Assembly: GCA_026415675.1 (NCBI GenBank)
Contig: JAOAGQ010000002.1
Coordinates: 1-64,000, forward strand
Direction: 5' to 3'
Length of the DNA stretch: 64,000 nucleotides
From: Syntrophorhabdaceae bacterium
GTDB taxonomy: Bacteria; Desulfobacterota; Syntrophorhabdia; Syntrophorhabdales; Syntrophorhabdaceae
Under the pieces are notes generated by a model. It was not told the DNA's origin and ran no database searches. It worked only from the letters and a program-made list of their open reading frames with translations. Below are positions 15,718-23,071 of the stretch, piece by piece (position 1 is the first letter of the stretch; every line of letters begins with the position of its first letter). Position numbers and translations under genes: made by a program.

Positions 15718-17034
15718 TCAATGGTTCTCATAGATATTCCACCATTCTATCCACGTCCCATCCCTTTTGAACTTTATTTTTGATCTCGACTCTATCATCC
15801 TTATCCAGTCCCCCAAGAACGAGGAATGATGGATGATAAGGGGTACACTGTGATAGGGGAGGATATCATCAAAAAGCCTGTGCATAGCGATGTTCGTTTT
15901 GTTTTCCCATTCCGTATCATCATCATCCCAGGGGGTTGGATGGATAAACCCGTGATTTGCCCCCTCATCCGTCCTGTATCTTAACGTCTCCCCGAATTTA
16001 TCCTTTAACGCCCTTAAGATCTGAACACAGGTGATGATATCGTGAACGGTGATCCCTTTATTTAGATACCTCAATATCCTGTCGTTGAACGATTCAAAAC
16101 CGATCGAAGAAAAACATAAAGTAATGCCTGTGTCTTTAAATTTCTTTAAAATTTCGTGTAGAGCTTCTTTGTGTCTGATTATATCATCAACCCTGCAGAC
16201 AAGGTCTATCCTTGAAAGTTTGATGCCTTCTTTTTCCGTATCCTCGACTATCTTGGGGAGGGAAATAATAGGATACTCGTCTATAAGCTCGAAAGGTATT
16301 TTCCTCCCTTCTTCCTCGGGCAAACTCATAATCTGTGAGACAACATTGACACGCTTTATATTGCCTTTATATCCTTTGTCCTTTGCCACATCACAGAAGA
16401 CACACCCGTAACATGAAACTCGAATAGCCTCTGTAATACCTTCAACTTTCCATGGAATGGGAGGTTCAACATAGGCCTCTTTTGAGGCATAAAGACACCC
16501 TATGGAATTTAAAACCTGTGCCTTCCTCACCAAGAGGTTTTTTAAATCATCCTGAAAAAGGAACATATTGGACCAGTCAACATCGATTTCTATGTCCCTC
16601 TCCCACTTCAAGGAGATAACCCCTTTTTTTTGATTGAGTCCATCAAAATATAATTTCTGTACCGGGCCCTGGATGGCAATATCTATGATGCTATTTAGCC
16701 CTTTGAATCTCATGCCGTCTCTATCGTGGTCTTTCTCCCCTAAGTAATCAACCAATGCCTGGGGACCACCGAGGATCGTTGTATAACCCATGGCCTTTAT
16801 GTCTGCAATCAACTCAATTAGGTCTTTTCTACCGCAGAGATGGGAAAAACCGATGACCCTATCTTTTCCTGAATAATGTTCTTCGATAAAACGTAGGAGG
16901 TTCTTTTTAGAAAACGCCCTTGTTACCCCAACAACAATGGTATCAATGCCATATTTCCTGGTAAAAAAGGTTGCGGCAGACTGGGCCCCGAGTATCCCGT
17001 GGAGTTCCCCTGTATGGTGGGTTAAGATTATCAT
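15718..17034 (-). CDS. Radical SAM-like protein with N-terminal cobalamin-binding-like domain and atypical Cx2Cx2C motif
   Basis: A 438-aa protein. The N-terminal 110 residues resemble the cobalamin-binding Rossmann domain of B12 radical SAM enzymes (VIGFSHLCGRKDL, TILGGPQAL). The middle and C-terminal parts look like a radical SAM TIM barrel, with the late signature SIGFESFNDRILRYLNKGIT. The expected CxxxCxxC cluster motif appears instead as SCYGCVFCD, that is C-x2-C-x2-C, confirmed at 16385-16425. This may be a non-canonical cluster motif or a protein that lost SAM chemistry. It sits between an IclR regulator and a PaaK-like ligase. Function unknown. Confidence 0.72.
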   Translation of the reverse strand: MIILTHHTGELHGILGAQSAATFFTRKYGIDTIVVGVTRAFSKKNLLRFIEEHYSGKDRVIGFSHLCGRKDLIELIADIKAMGYTTILGGPQALVDYLGEKDHDRDGMRFKGLNSIIDIAIQGPVQKLYFDGLNQKKGVISLKWERDIEIDVDWSNMFLFQDDLKNLLVRKAQVLNSIGCLYASKEAYVEPPIPWKVEGITEAIRVSCYGCVFCDVAKDKGYKGNIKRVNVVSQIMSLPEEEGRKIPFELIDEYPIISLPKIVEDTEKEGIKLSRIDLVCRVDDIIRHKEALHEILKKFKDTGITLCFSSIGFESFNDRILRYLNKGITVHDIITCVQILRALKDKFGETLRYRTDEGANHGFIHPTPWDDDDTEWENKTNIAMHRLFDDILPYHSVPLIIHHSSFLGDWIRMIESRSKIKFKRDGTWIEWWNIYENH

Positions 17035-17060
17035 CCCTTTAACCTTAATTTAAAGTTAAT

Positions 17061-17843
17061 CTACATTTCTTCTTCATCCAGCCGGGGGATGAAAGAAATC
17101 CTCTTTTTTATACGCCTCAACATATCGTTCATCTGTTCTATGATAACGGGGAGTTTATCGTCGGTCATTGTATTTGAAAAACCCACTATCCAGATGGCAC
17201 CTACCATACGTTCGTCCTGATAAACCGGCCCTGCTACAGCCCTGACCCCTTTTAGGTATTCCTCAAGGTCAAGACCATAACCGAGTCTTCTCGTTTTTTC
17301 AATCTCTTCTATGAATCTATCCACGTCTACTATGCTATTCTCCGTATATTTCGGTAACCCCTTCTTTTCAAGAATTTTTCTGATTTCATCGTTCTTTAAC
17401 GCGGATAGGAGGACTTTGCCGGCAGCACCAGCGGTAATCGGCAGTTTTATCCCCACAGGGGAGGATATTTTTAAGCTTTTTCTCGCTTCAATTACAAGAA
17501 GAATTTTTGCGGAATCCCCCTCATGGACCCCGAAAAAGACCGTTTCGTCTACCTGACTCGCAAGTTCCTCAAGGTATGGTCTTATGACAAACAGGATGTC
17601 CTGATTTTTATAGATTATCTTCGATAACCTGAGCAGGTTTTTTCCTATAGCGTATCTCTTCGTTCCTTGATCTTTTGTCAAAAAACCAATGTCGCTTAAC
17701 GCCTTCAATATACCAAACGTGGTACTTTTACTATAACCAAGGGTCTTAGATATCTCAGAGACGCCGAGGGGCCTATTTTCCTTCCCGATTAAAACGATTA
17801 TATCAATGGCCTTTTTGATGATCGGTGCATTGTAATCGTTCAT
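17061..17843 (-). CDS. IclR-family transcriptional regulator
   Basis: A 260-aa regulator with an N-terminal winged helix (residues 8-70, GVSEISKTLGYSKSTTFGILKAL) and a C-terminal IclR effector-binding domain (GAAGKVLLSAL, RRLGYGLDLEEYLKGVRAVAGPV). IclR proteins typically control catabolism of aromatic and other organic acids and respond to a pathway metabolite. It is the first gene of an operon with the radical SAM and CoA-ligase genes, and divergent from the LutBA-like/AOR cluster. It probably controls one or both. A palindrome lies between its own -35 and -10 boxes. Confidence 0.92.
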   Translation of the reverse strand: MNDYNAPIIKKAIDIIVLIGKENRPLGVSEISKTLGYSKSTTFGILKALSDIGFLTKDQGTKRYAIGKNLLRLSKIIYKNQDILFVIRPYLEELASQVDETVFFGVHEGDSAKILLVIEARKSLKISSPVGIKLPITAGAAGKVLLSALKNDEIRKILEKKGLPKYTENSIVDVDRFIEEIEKTRRLGYGLDLEEYLKGVRAVAGPVYQDERMVGAIWIVGFSNTMTDDKLPVIIEQMNDMLRRIKKRISFIPRLDEEEM

Positions 17844-17853
17844 TATATCGAAC

Positions 17854-17883
17854 TAAATAACCCATATCCTATATGTTTGTCAA
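17854..17883 (-). promoter_or_regulatory. iclR promoter with embedded palindrome (candidate autoregulatory operator)
   Basis: Minus-strand TTGACA (17878-17883), an 18-bp spacer and TATTTA (17854-17859). The perfect inverted repeat CATAT-CCT-ATATG (17863-17875) fills the spacer, where a bound repressor would block RNA polymerase. The expected start is about four bases before the ATG, so the transcript would be nearly leaderless. Confidence 0.5.
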
Positions 17884-17981
17884 GTTTTTCTTGCTATAAA
17901 ATTATCCCCTCTCCTGTTGTATTTAACACAATTTTTTCCTTCCGTTTCTCTCTTATCTATGTGCAAACAGAGAAAATTGTC

Positions 17982-18008
17982 TTGACATAAAAAAACAAAT
18001 ATTATAAA
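17982..18008 (+). promoter_or_regulatory. Possible promoter of the LutBA-like/AOR cluster
   Basis: A perfect TTGACA (17982-17987), a short 15-bp spacer and TATAAA (18003-18008), followed by a leader of about 120 nt. I saw no other structure in the 290-bp iclR/LutB-like intergenic region apart from AT-rich tracts. Confidence 0.4.
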
Positions 18009-18133
18009 AAAATAGAGTTTATGATTCTGAACAAAATAGGAAACATCCTGCTTAATTCCCATTCGATGGTACATGAGCTGGCGCTTCCCTTTAAGGAACT
18101 CTTAATATCTGTCATAAATGAATTTTCATAACG

Positions 18134-19471
18134 ATGTTATCTAAAGCTATCCCTGGGGGTCATGGACTAATGGCATATATTCCCGGTTTTTTCATGATTG
18201 AGCCTTCTGCAGAGCAGAGTAAACATAGGGCTGCAGGTCTTTTTGTCAGGAAAGAGAAAAAATTCGATGTTGATATTTTCAGGGAACAACTCAAAGAGAT
18301 CAGGTTAGAAACGAGGAGAAATAGCGCCGCCCTTATCGAGCAGTTAAAAAAGACCCTTGCAGAGTGCGATGGTATAGAGACAACTTCAGCAAAAGACGCA
18401 AAAGAAGCGGCATCCCTTATAAAGGCCTTTGCCGGAGACAGGGAAATAGCCTCCATCAATAAATCGAATGTAGTAATAAATGAGATAAGGCCTGAGTTGC
18501 ACAGGGTAGGTCTTAAAACGTATCTACGTTACTACGGTGAATTTAAAAATTTTGAAGGGGATAAATTCCAGAAAAAGATAGAGGATTACTGGTCCTTGCC
18601 AAACATACACGATAAACATCTCGTTGAATCCTTTGATATAAAAAGACGTATCCCCATCACATCCCCCTCAGAATCAAAAGATTACATAGCCATTCTTGGG
18701 GTAAATGCCATATCCGCAGAAGATGGGAGCGTCTATTTCTTGCAGCACATGTCTAATATATCGAAGGATATAGAGCAGGCGTATAAGGTTGTAGTTGTTC
18801 TCTCAATAGAAAAAATACTTAAAAATTCAATAGATGCCGTAAACCATACAAGAGCTATGGGTATCTTTGGCCTTGAGAGTATCCTCCTTGACCTTATCCC
18901 CCATGATGTGGAGAAGTTCGATTTCGATAGCCTTCCTTTAGTGAAAAACGAAAAAGCAAAAGAGATCATGTTCATTATATATGACAATGGTAGAAGCGAC
19001 CTGTTGAATACCCCTTACCAAGACCTTTTCCTTTGCATTGACTGCCGTGCCTGTGCCCGCCAGTGCCCTGTAGGTCAACACATCCCCTTTGAAAAGGATA
19101 TGGTCTATAGCCCAAAAAACTACCTCTTGGGTTCTCTTCAGGGATGGCTACATCCTTTTGAATTCTGCCTCCACTGCGGGAGATGCGAGGTCGAATGTCC
19201 TGTAAACATAGACATCCCATCCCTCATATGGAGGTCTCAATTCGAATACTATGAAAGGCATCCGAGAGGCCTTAAAAAAAGGCTCCTCGATGACCCGGAA
19301 CTCCTCGCAAAACTCGGTTGCCTTTCTGCCCCCATTTCCAATTGGTCCGTGAAGAATCCTTTTGTCAAGTTACTCACAGAGATTTTCGTAGGCATAAATA
19401 GAGATGCAAACCTGCCGACCTTCCACCGTGAAACATTCAGAGACTGGTTTAAGGGAGCAAAAAATGTCTGA
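18134..19471 (+). CDS. LUD-domain iron-sulfur protein (LutB-like, 2x[4Fe-4S])
   Basis: A 445-aa protein. The N-terminal part (to about residue 280) resembles the LUD domain of lactate-utilisation LutB, and the C-terminal part has a dicluster ferredoxin domain with CIDCRACARQCPVG and CLHCGRCEVECPVN. LutB proteins work with LutA-type CCG proteins in electron transfer from an organic substrate. Here the partner gene overlaps its 3' end by 8 bp. Start choice is uncertain: the ATG at 18134 lacks a Shine-Dalgarno, and ATGs at 18170 and 18197 are alternatives. The context (tungsten AOR) suggests electron exchange with the oxidoreductase rather than lactate oxidation. Confidence 0.82.
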   Translation: MLSKAIPGGHGLMAYIPGFFMIEPSAEQSKHRAAGLFVRKEKKFDVDIFREQLKEIRLETRRNSAALIEQLKKTLAECDGIETTSAKDAKEAASLIKAFAGDREIASINKSNVVINEIRPELHRVGLKTYLRYYGEFKNFEGDKFQKKIEDYWSLPNIHDKHLVESFDIKRRIPITSPSESKDYIAILGVNAISAEDGSVYFLQHMSNISKDIEQAYKVVVVLSIEKILKNSIDAVNHTRAMGIFGLESILLDLIPHDVEKFDFDSLPLVKNEKAKEIMFIIYDNGRSDLLNTPYQDLFLCIDCRACARQCPVGQHIPFEKDMVYSPKNYLLGSLQGWLHPFEFCLHCGRCEVECPVNIDIPSLIWRSQFEYYERHPRGLKKRLLDDPELLAKLGCLSAPISNWSVKNPFVKLLTEIFVGINRDANLPTFHRETFRDWFKGAKNV

Positions 19472-20204
19472 AAAATTAGTATATTTTACAGGCTGTTTCA
19501 CAAATTACTATAACCCCGATGTTGGGAAAGCACTATTTGCTATTTTAAAGAGGCATGGGATAGAGCTTATTGTACCGGATCAGAAATGCTGTGGTATGCC
19601 TATGATGGCCAACGGTAATAGAGAAGGGGCAAAAAAGAATTTTGATTATAATATAGATAGCCTTTATGAGGCATCATCTCCAGGGTATGATATCATAACC
19701 ACCTGTCCCAGTTGTAATATGATGCTAAAAAAAGAAGGTCTTCCTTTTTTTGAAAGTGAAAAGGCAAGAACCGTATCAAAGAGGGTATACGATGCAGGGG
19801 CATATCTTTATAGTATGAACCTAAAGGGGAAACTGGATAAAGATTTCTATGAGTTACCCTTGAAAGTCTTCTATCACAACCCCTGTCATCTGAAAGTGCA
19901 ACACATCACAAAGGAGCCGGTGGAAGTTTTGAAATTGATACCAGGGATAGAGATTGTCGGGGTGAACAAAAACTGCTGTGGCATGAGTGGTTCATACGGC
20001 ATGAAAAAGGTGAACAAGGAGAGGTCAAAGGAGATCGGTCAGAAGGTATGGAGCGAGGTAACACTCCATAAACCTGATATCATTACGACCGAATGTGGAG
20101 GGTGCGGTTTACAGATCAATGGAGGAACAGGGATCAGGGTAGTCCATCCGATTGTCTTATTGAACGAGGCATACACCCCTGTTCGTGATAGGAAGATTTT
20201 TTAG
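19464..20204 (+). CDS. CCG-domain (HdrB/GlcF/LutA-like) iron-sulfur protein
   Basis: A 246-aa protein with two cysteine-rich CCG domains that bind noncubane or [4Fe-4S] clusters, as in heterodisulfide reductase HdrB and LutA. Motifs: CFTNYYNP...KCCGMPMM and CPSC (first domain), then NPCHLK...NCCGMSG and ECGGCG (second). The start at 19464 follows AAGGGAGC and gives the usual short N-terminus (MSEKLVYFTGC); an in-frame upstream extension is unlikely. It overlaps the LutB-like gene by 8 bp, so they are probably coupled and form a complex. Role: electron transfer, or disulfide/thiol chemistry coupled to the AOR. Confidence 0.85.
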   Translation: MSEKLVYFTGCFTNYYNPDVGKALFAILKRHGIELIVPDQKCCGMPMMANGNREGAKKNFDYNIDSLYEASSPGYDIITTCPSCNMMLKKEGLPFFESEKARTVSKRVYDAGAYLYSMNLKGKLDKDFYELPLKVFYHNPCHLKVQHITKEPVEVLKLIPGIEIVGVNKNCCGMSGSYGMKKVNKERSKEIGQKVWSEVTLHKPDIITTECGGCGLQINGGTGIRVVHPIVLLNEAYTPVRDRKIF

Positions 20205-20248
20205 TTTAGATTGGGGTTTTTATACAACATAAAGAAAGGAGGAGTAAA

Positions 20249-20524
20249 ATGTCTGAAGACAGATCGACTGCAGAAAGCCTGAGGTCTACAAGGACTTACG
20301 GTCAGGTCAGGTGTATGAACCCGAGTTGTATGGGTAGAATTACTCCTGACCCGGGTGCACCGAAGGCAAAATGTCCCCGCTGTGGTTCTGAATGGCGGAT
20401 TTTCTGGGTGAAACCAGGTTTTCCCCGGGTAAAAGGACCAGTGTGGGAGACAAGCCAGAAGTTAGCTCAAGAAAAGTGGGCAGCAATCCAAGCTCAAGCC
20501 CAACAGAAGAAGGAGGAAAATTAA
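20249..20524 (+). CDS. Small zinc-ribbon protein, unknown function
   Basis: A 91-aa protein with four cysteines spaced CMNPSC...CPRC (about residues 24-52), as in a zinc ribbon. A Trp/Pro-rich segment and a Gln/Lys-rich helical tail follow. The start has a strong ribosome site, AAAGGAGG. It begins one codon-length from the AOR gene, whose ATG follows its stop by one base, so it is translated with it. A role as a small structural or maturation subunit of the tungsten enzyme is conceivable, but I do not recognise the family. Confidence 0.72.
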   Translation: MSEDRSTAESLRSTRTYGQVRCMNPSCMGRITPDPGAPKAKCPRCGSEWRIFWVKPGFPRVKGPVWETSQKLAQEKWAAIQAQAQQKKEEN

Positions 20525-20525
20525 G

Positions 20526-22490
20526 ATGGCACTAGACAGAAAAGTTGCAATAGTTAACCTCTCAACAGGCAAGATCGATATAAAACCGATCTCCCTCGAG
20601 GTGAGAAAGAAATTTTTAGGGGGTAGAGGGCTCGCTGCATATCTCCTTTACAAGTACGTAAAACCAGGTTGTGATCCCATGGGACCCGACAACGCCGTTA
20701 TCTTCAGTGCAGGTATCCTCGGCGGAACACTGGCCTCAGCAGGCTCAAGAACAGATGTGATGTGCAAAAACCCATTAACAGGTCTCCTCGGCAGTGGTAA
20801 CATGGGTGGTTTCTTTGCCCCTGAACTGAGGTTTGCCGGGTTTGACCATATAGTCGTTCTCGGTAAGGCCCCGAAACCTGTCTATATCTGGGTTAACGAT
20901 GGGGTGGTCGAGATAAGGGATGCAAAGAATCTATGGGGCAAATCGGTTACAGAGGCCCAGTGGGCAGTAAGAGAAGAACTGGGAGACCCCGATATAAAAT
21001 GTGCTGTCTGCGGTCCTGCTGCAGAAAAAGGCGTCCGTTATGCCAACGTCATGACAGGCATTAAAAACTCAAATGGTAGGGGTGGCGGCGGTAGTGTTAT
21101 GGGTTCTAAAAACCTAAAAATGGTAGCTGCCAGGGGTACGATGGATATAAAGATTGCCCATCCCATGGAAGCACTGGAATTCGACAAGAGATATATAGAA
21201 CAGATTACAAGTGCAAAGGTAAACCAGACGATGGGTGCCCTCGGTACACCTTTCATCTGGGGTGCAACGAACTCATGGGGCGGATTAAGGACCAACAACT
21301 TCCAGTACAACCAGTTACTCTACTGTGATGAAATAGAGCCTGAAAGCATAGACGAATGGTCAAAGAAATCTGTTGGGGAATACAACATGACCGCCTGCTT
21401 CGGTTGTCAGGTGCATTGCAGGGCAAAATATAAGATACCTGATACACCCCTTGCGAGAAAGTTTGGTGTTGTAGGAAACTACGACGAAGGTCCCGAATAT
21501 ACCTCCCAGGGTGCCTTCTGCTGTGAACCTGGATGTACAAGGCTTGACACACTCCTTATCTGCAACCACCTTGTAGACCAGTACGGAGTTGACAACCTTG
21601 AAATCGGCCACATGATCGCATGGGCTATGGAACTATACGAAGAGGGGATACTCACAAACAAGGATACAGGAGGATTGGAGCTCCGCTTCGGTAATGACGA
21701 GGCCCTAATCGAGATGATCCATCAGATATGCAACAGGTCTACCCCCCTTGGAAACATCCTTGCAGAGGGAGGCATAAGGGCTGCAGAGAAGATCGGAAAG
21801 AACTCCATCAAATACCTCGTCCACGTGAAAGGTATGGGGAATCTCCACTCCGACGAAAGGGCAACCCCTGGTCTCGCATTGAACATCGCCGTTGCATCAA
21901 GGGGTTCAGACCATCTAAGGAGCCGTCCTGCTATCGACCTCTACCATCTCCCCGTTGATGTGTTGAGAAAGATTTACAGTAGCCCCGTTCCTTATGATGG
22001 ACCTTTAAGCTCTGACCATACCGAGTATATCGGAAAACCATGGCAGGTATACTGGCATGAGAACTGCTATATGGCCGTTGACTGCCTCGGTACCTGCAAA
22101 TACCACACAACATTCCTCGGCGCAACCCTCCCGAATTTTGAAGACTGGTCAAAGGTCCTCTATTACAATACAGGCCTTGAGATGTCTCCAAAAGACATTT
22201 GGGATGTGGCTGAAAGGTGCAATATAGTCGAAAGACTTTTCAACATCAGAGAGGGGATGAAGAAGGATGATCCTTACAAAGGGGAGATCCTCGTTGACAG
22301 ATACTTTAACGAACCTGCCCGTCGTGGGGCCCCCGATGTCGTTGGCAAGACGATAGACAGACAGAAATTCATCGAGATGAGGGCAGAGTTCTATAAGTAT
22401 AGGGGATGCGATGAGGACGGCGTACCTAAACCGGAGACATTAAAGAGGCTCGGTCTTGAAAATATTGACAAAGAACCGTCCCTTGTATAA
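20526..22490 (+). CDS. Tungsten-dependent aldehyde:ferredoxin oxidoreductase family protein (possibly BamB-like)
   Basis: A 654-aa AOR-family enzyme with a bis-tungstopterin site. The N-terminal domain shows GGRGLAAYLLYKYVKPGCDP. The [4Fe-4S] ligands are CFGCQVHC (C-x2-C-x3-C) plus a later cysteine in the DCLGTCKY region. The pterin-contact segment is GNLHSDERATPGLALNIAVA. Family members oxidise aldehydes to acids with ferredoxin or, as BamB of class II benzoyl-CoA reductase (also about 650 aa), reduce aromatic acyl-CoA. The flanking LutBA-like pair, four-cluster protein and divergent CoA-ligase unit would fit aromatic-acid metabolism, but BamD-I homologues are not adjacent, so the substrate stays open. 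Confidence 0.9.
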   Translation: MALDRKVAIVNLSTGKIDIKPISLEVRKKFLGGRGLAAYLLYKYVKPGCDPMGPDNAVIFSAGILGGTLASAGSRTDVMCKNPLTGLLGSGNMGGFFAPELRFAGFDHIVVLGKAPKPVYIWVNDGVVEIRDAKNLWGKSVTEAQWAVREELGDPDIKCAVCGPAAEKGVRYANVMTGIKNSNGRGGGGSVMGSKNLKMVAARGTMDIKIAHPMEALEFDKRYIEQITSAKVNQTMGALGTPFIWGATNSWGGLRTNNFQYNQLLYCDEIEPESIDEWSKKSVGEYNMTACFGCQVHCRAKYKIPDTPLARKFGVVGNYDEGPEYTSQGAFCCEPGCTRLDTLLICNHLVDQYGVDNLEIGHMIAWAMELYEEGILTNKDTGGLELRFGNDEALIEMIHQICNRSTPLGNILAEGGIRAAEKIGKNSIKYLVHVKGMGNLHSDERATPGLALNIAVASRGSDHLRSRPAIDLYHLPVDVLRKIYSSPVPYDGPLSSDHTEYIGKPWQVYWHENCYMAVDCLGTCKYHTTFLGATLPNFEDWSKVLYYNTGLEMSPKDIWDVAERCNIVERLFNIREGMKKDDPYKGEILVDRYFNEPARRGAPDVVGKTIDRQKFIEMRAEFYKYRGCDEDGVPKPETLKRLGLENIDKEPSLV

Positions 22491-22515
22491 GGCACATATA
22501 AGGAGGAAAACATAA

Positions 22516-23016
22516 ATGGAACCAAAAGTGCTCGTTATTAATCATGAAAAGTGTACAGGTTGCAGAAGATGCGAACTTGTCTGTTCCGTCTACCATGAAG
22601 GTGTATCAAACCCTTCAAAGGCACGGATTAAGGTTGAGAAGTGGGAATGGGAAGGTCTTTACATCCCCATGACCTGCCGTCAGTGTATCGATGCACCGTG
22701 TATGAACGTATGTCCTGTGAAGGCTATATACAGAAACGAAGAGGAAGGCCGTGTCCATGTTGACCATGACATCTGTATTGGATGCCGCTCCTGTGTGGCG
22801 GTATGCCCCTTTGGTGCCATGAACTTCAACCCTTCCGAAAAGAGGGTCTTCAAATGCGACCTCTGTAGCGGGGAACCCCAGTGTGTAAGGTTCTGTGACA
22901 TGAAGGCCGTGGACTTTGTCACACCGTCAAAGGAGAGCCTCATTAAAAAGAGAAATGCCGCTAAGAAGATCGCCGATGCGAAAAAACTCGCAACAACTAT
23001 GAGTTACGAGGCCTAA
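22516..23016 (+). CDS. Four-cluster [4Fe-4S] electron-transfer protein (HycB/CooF/BamC type)
   Basis: A 166-aa ferredoxin-like subunit with sixteen cysteines in four sets: CTGCRRCELVC, CRQCIDAPCMNVCP, CIGCRSCVAVCP and CDLCSGEPQCVRFC. This is the standard arrangement of HycB/DmsB/CooF-type electron wires. It has an AAGGAGG ribosome site and follows the AOR gene by 25 bp, so it is the likely direct electron acceptor or donor of the tungsten enzyme. There is no signal peptide, so it acts in the cytoplasm. It ends the cluster before a strong terminator. Confidence 0.92.
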   Translation: MEPKVLVINHEKCTGCRRCELVCSVYHEGVSNPSKARIKVEKWEWEGLYIPMTCRQCIDAPCMNVCPVKAIYRNEEEGRVHVDHDICIGCRSCVAVCPFGAMNFNPSEKRVFKCDLCSGEPQCVRFCDMKAVDFVTPSKESLIKKRNAAKKIADAKKLATTMSYEA

Positions 23017-23033
23017 AAGAAGAAAACCGTATT

Positions 23034-23071
23034 AAAAACCCCCTTATGCGATTTTGCATAGGGGGTTTTTT
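23034..23071. terminator. Bidirectional rho-independent terminator
   Basis: A stem of AAAAACCCCCTTATGC against GCATAGGGGGTTTTT with one bulged T and a 6-nt GATTTT loop. T runs on both strands make it usable in both directions. It separates the AOR operon from the convergent GH13 gene, whose stop codon (23070-23072) lies at its edge. Confidence 0.85.

Noticed and set aside
17880-18074. Minus-strand ORF of 64 aa in the iclR/LutB-like gap
   Set aside because: No ribosome site, low-complexity hydrophobic content and overlap with promoter sequences of both neighbours.
18134-23016. A complete class II benzoyl-CoA reductase (Bam) cluster
   Set aside because: Only BamB/BamC-like genes are together; HdrA-type BamE, BamF and BamGHI-type genes are not adjacent. 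The NuoEFG-like genes at 45-55 kb belong to the hydrogenase cluster with H-cluster motifs.
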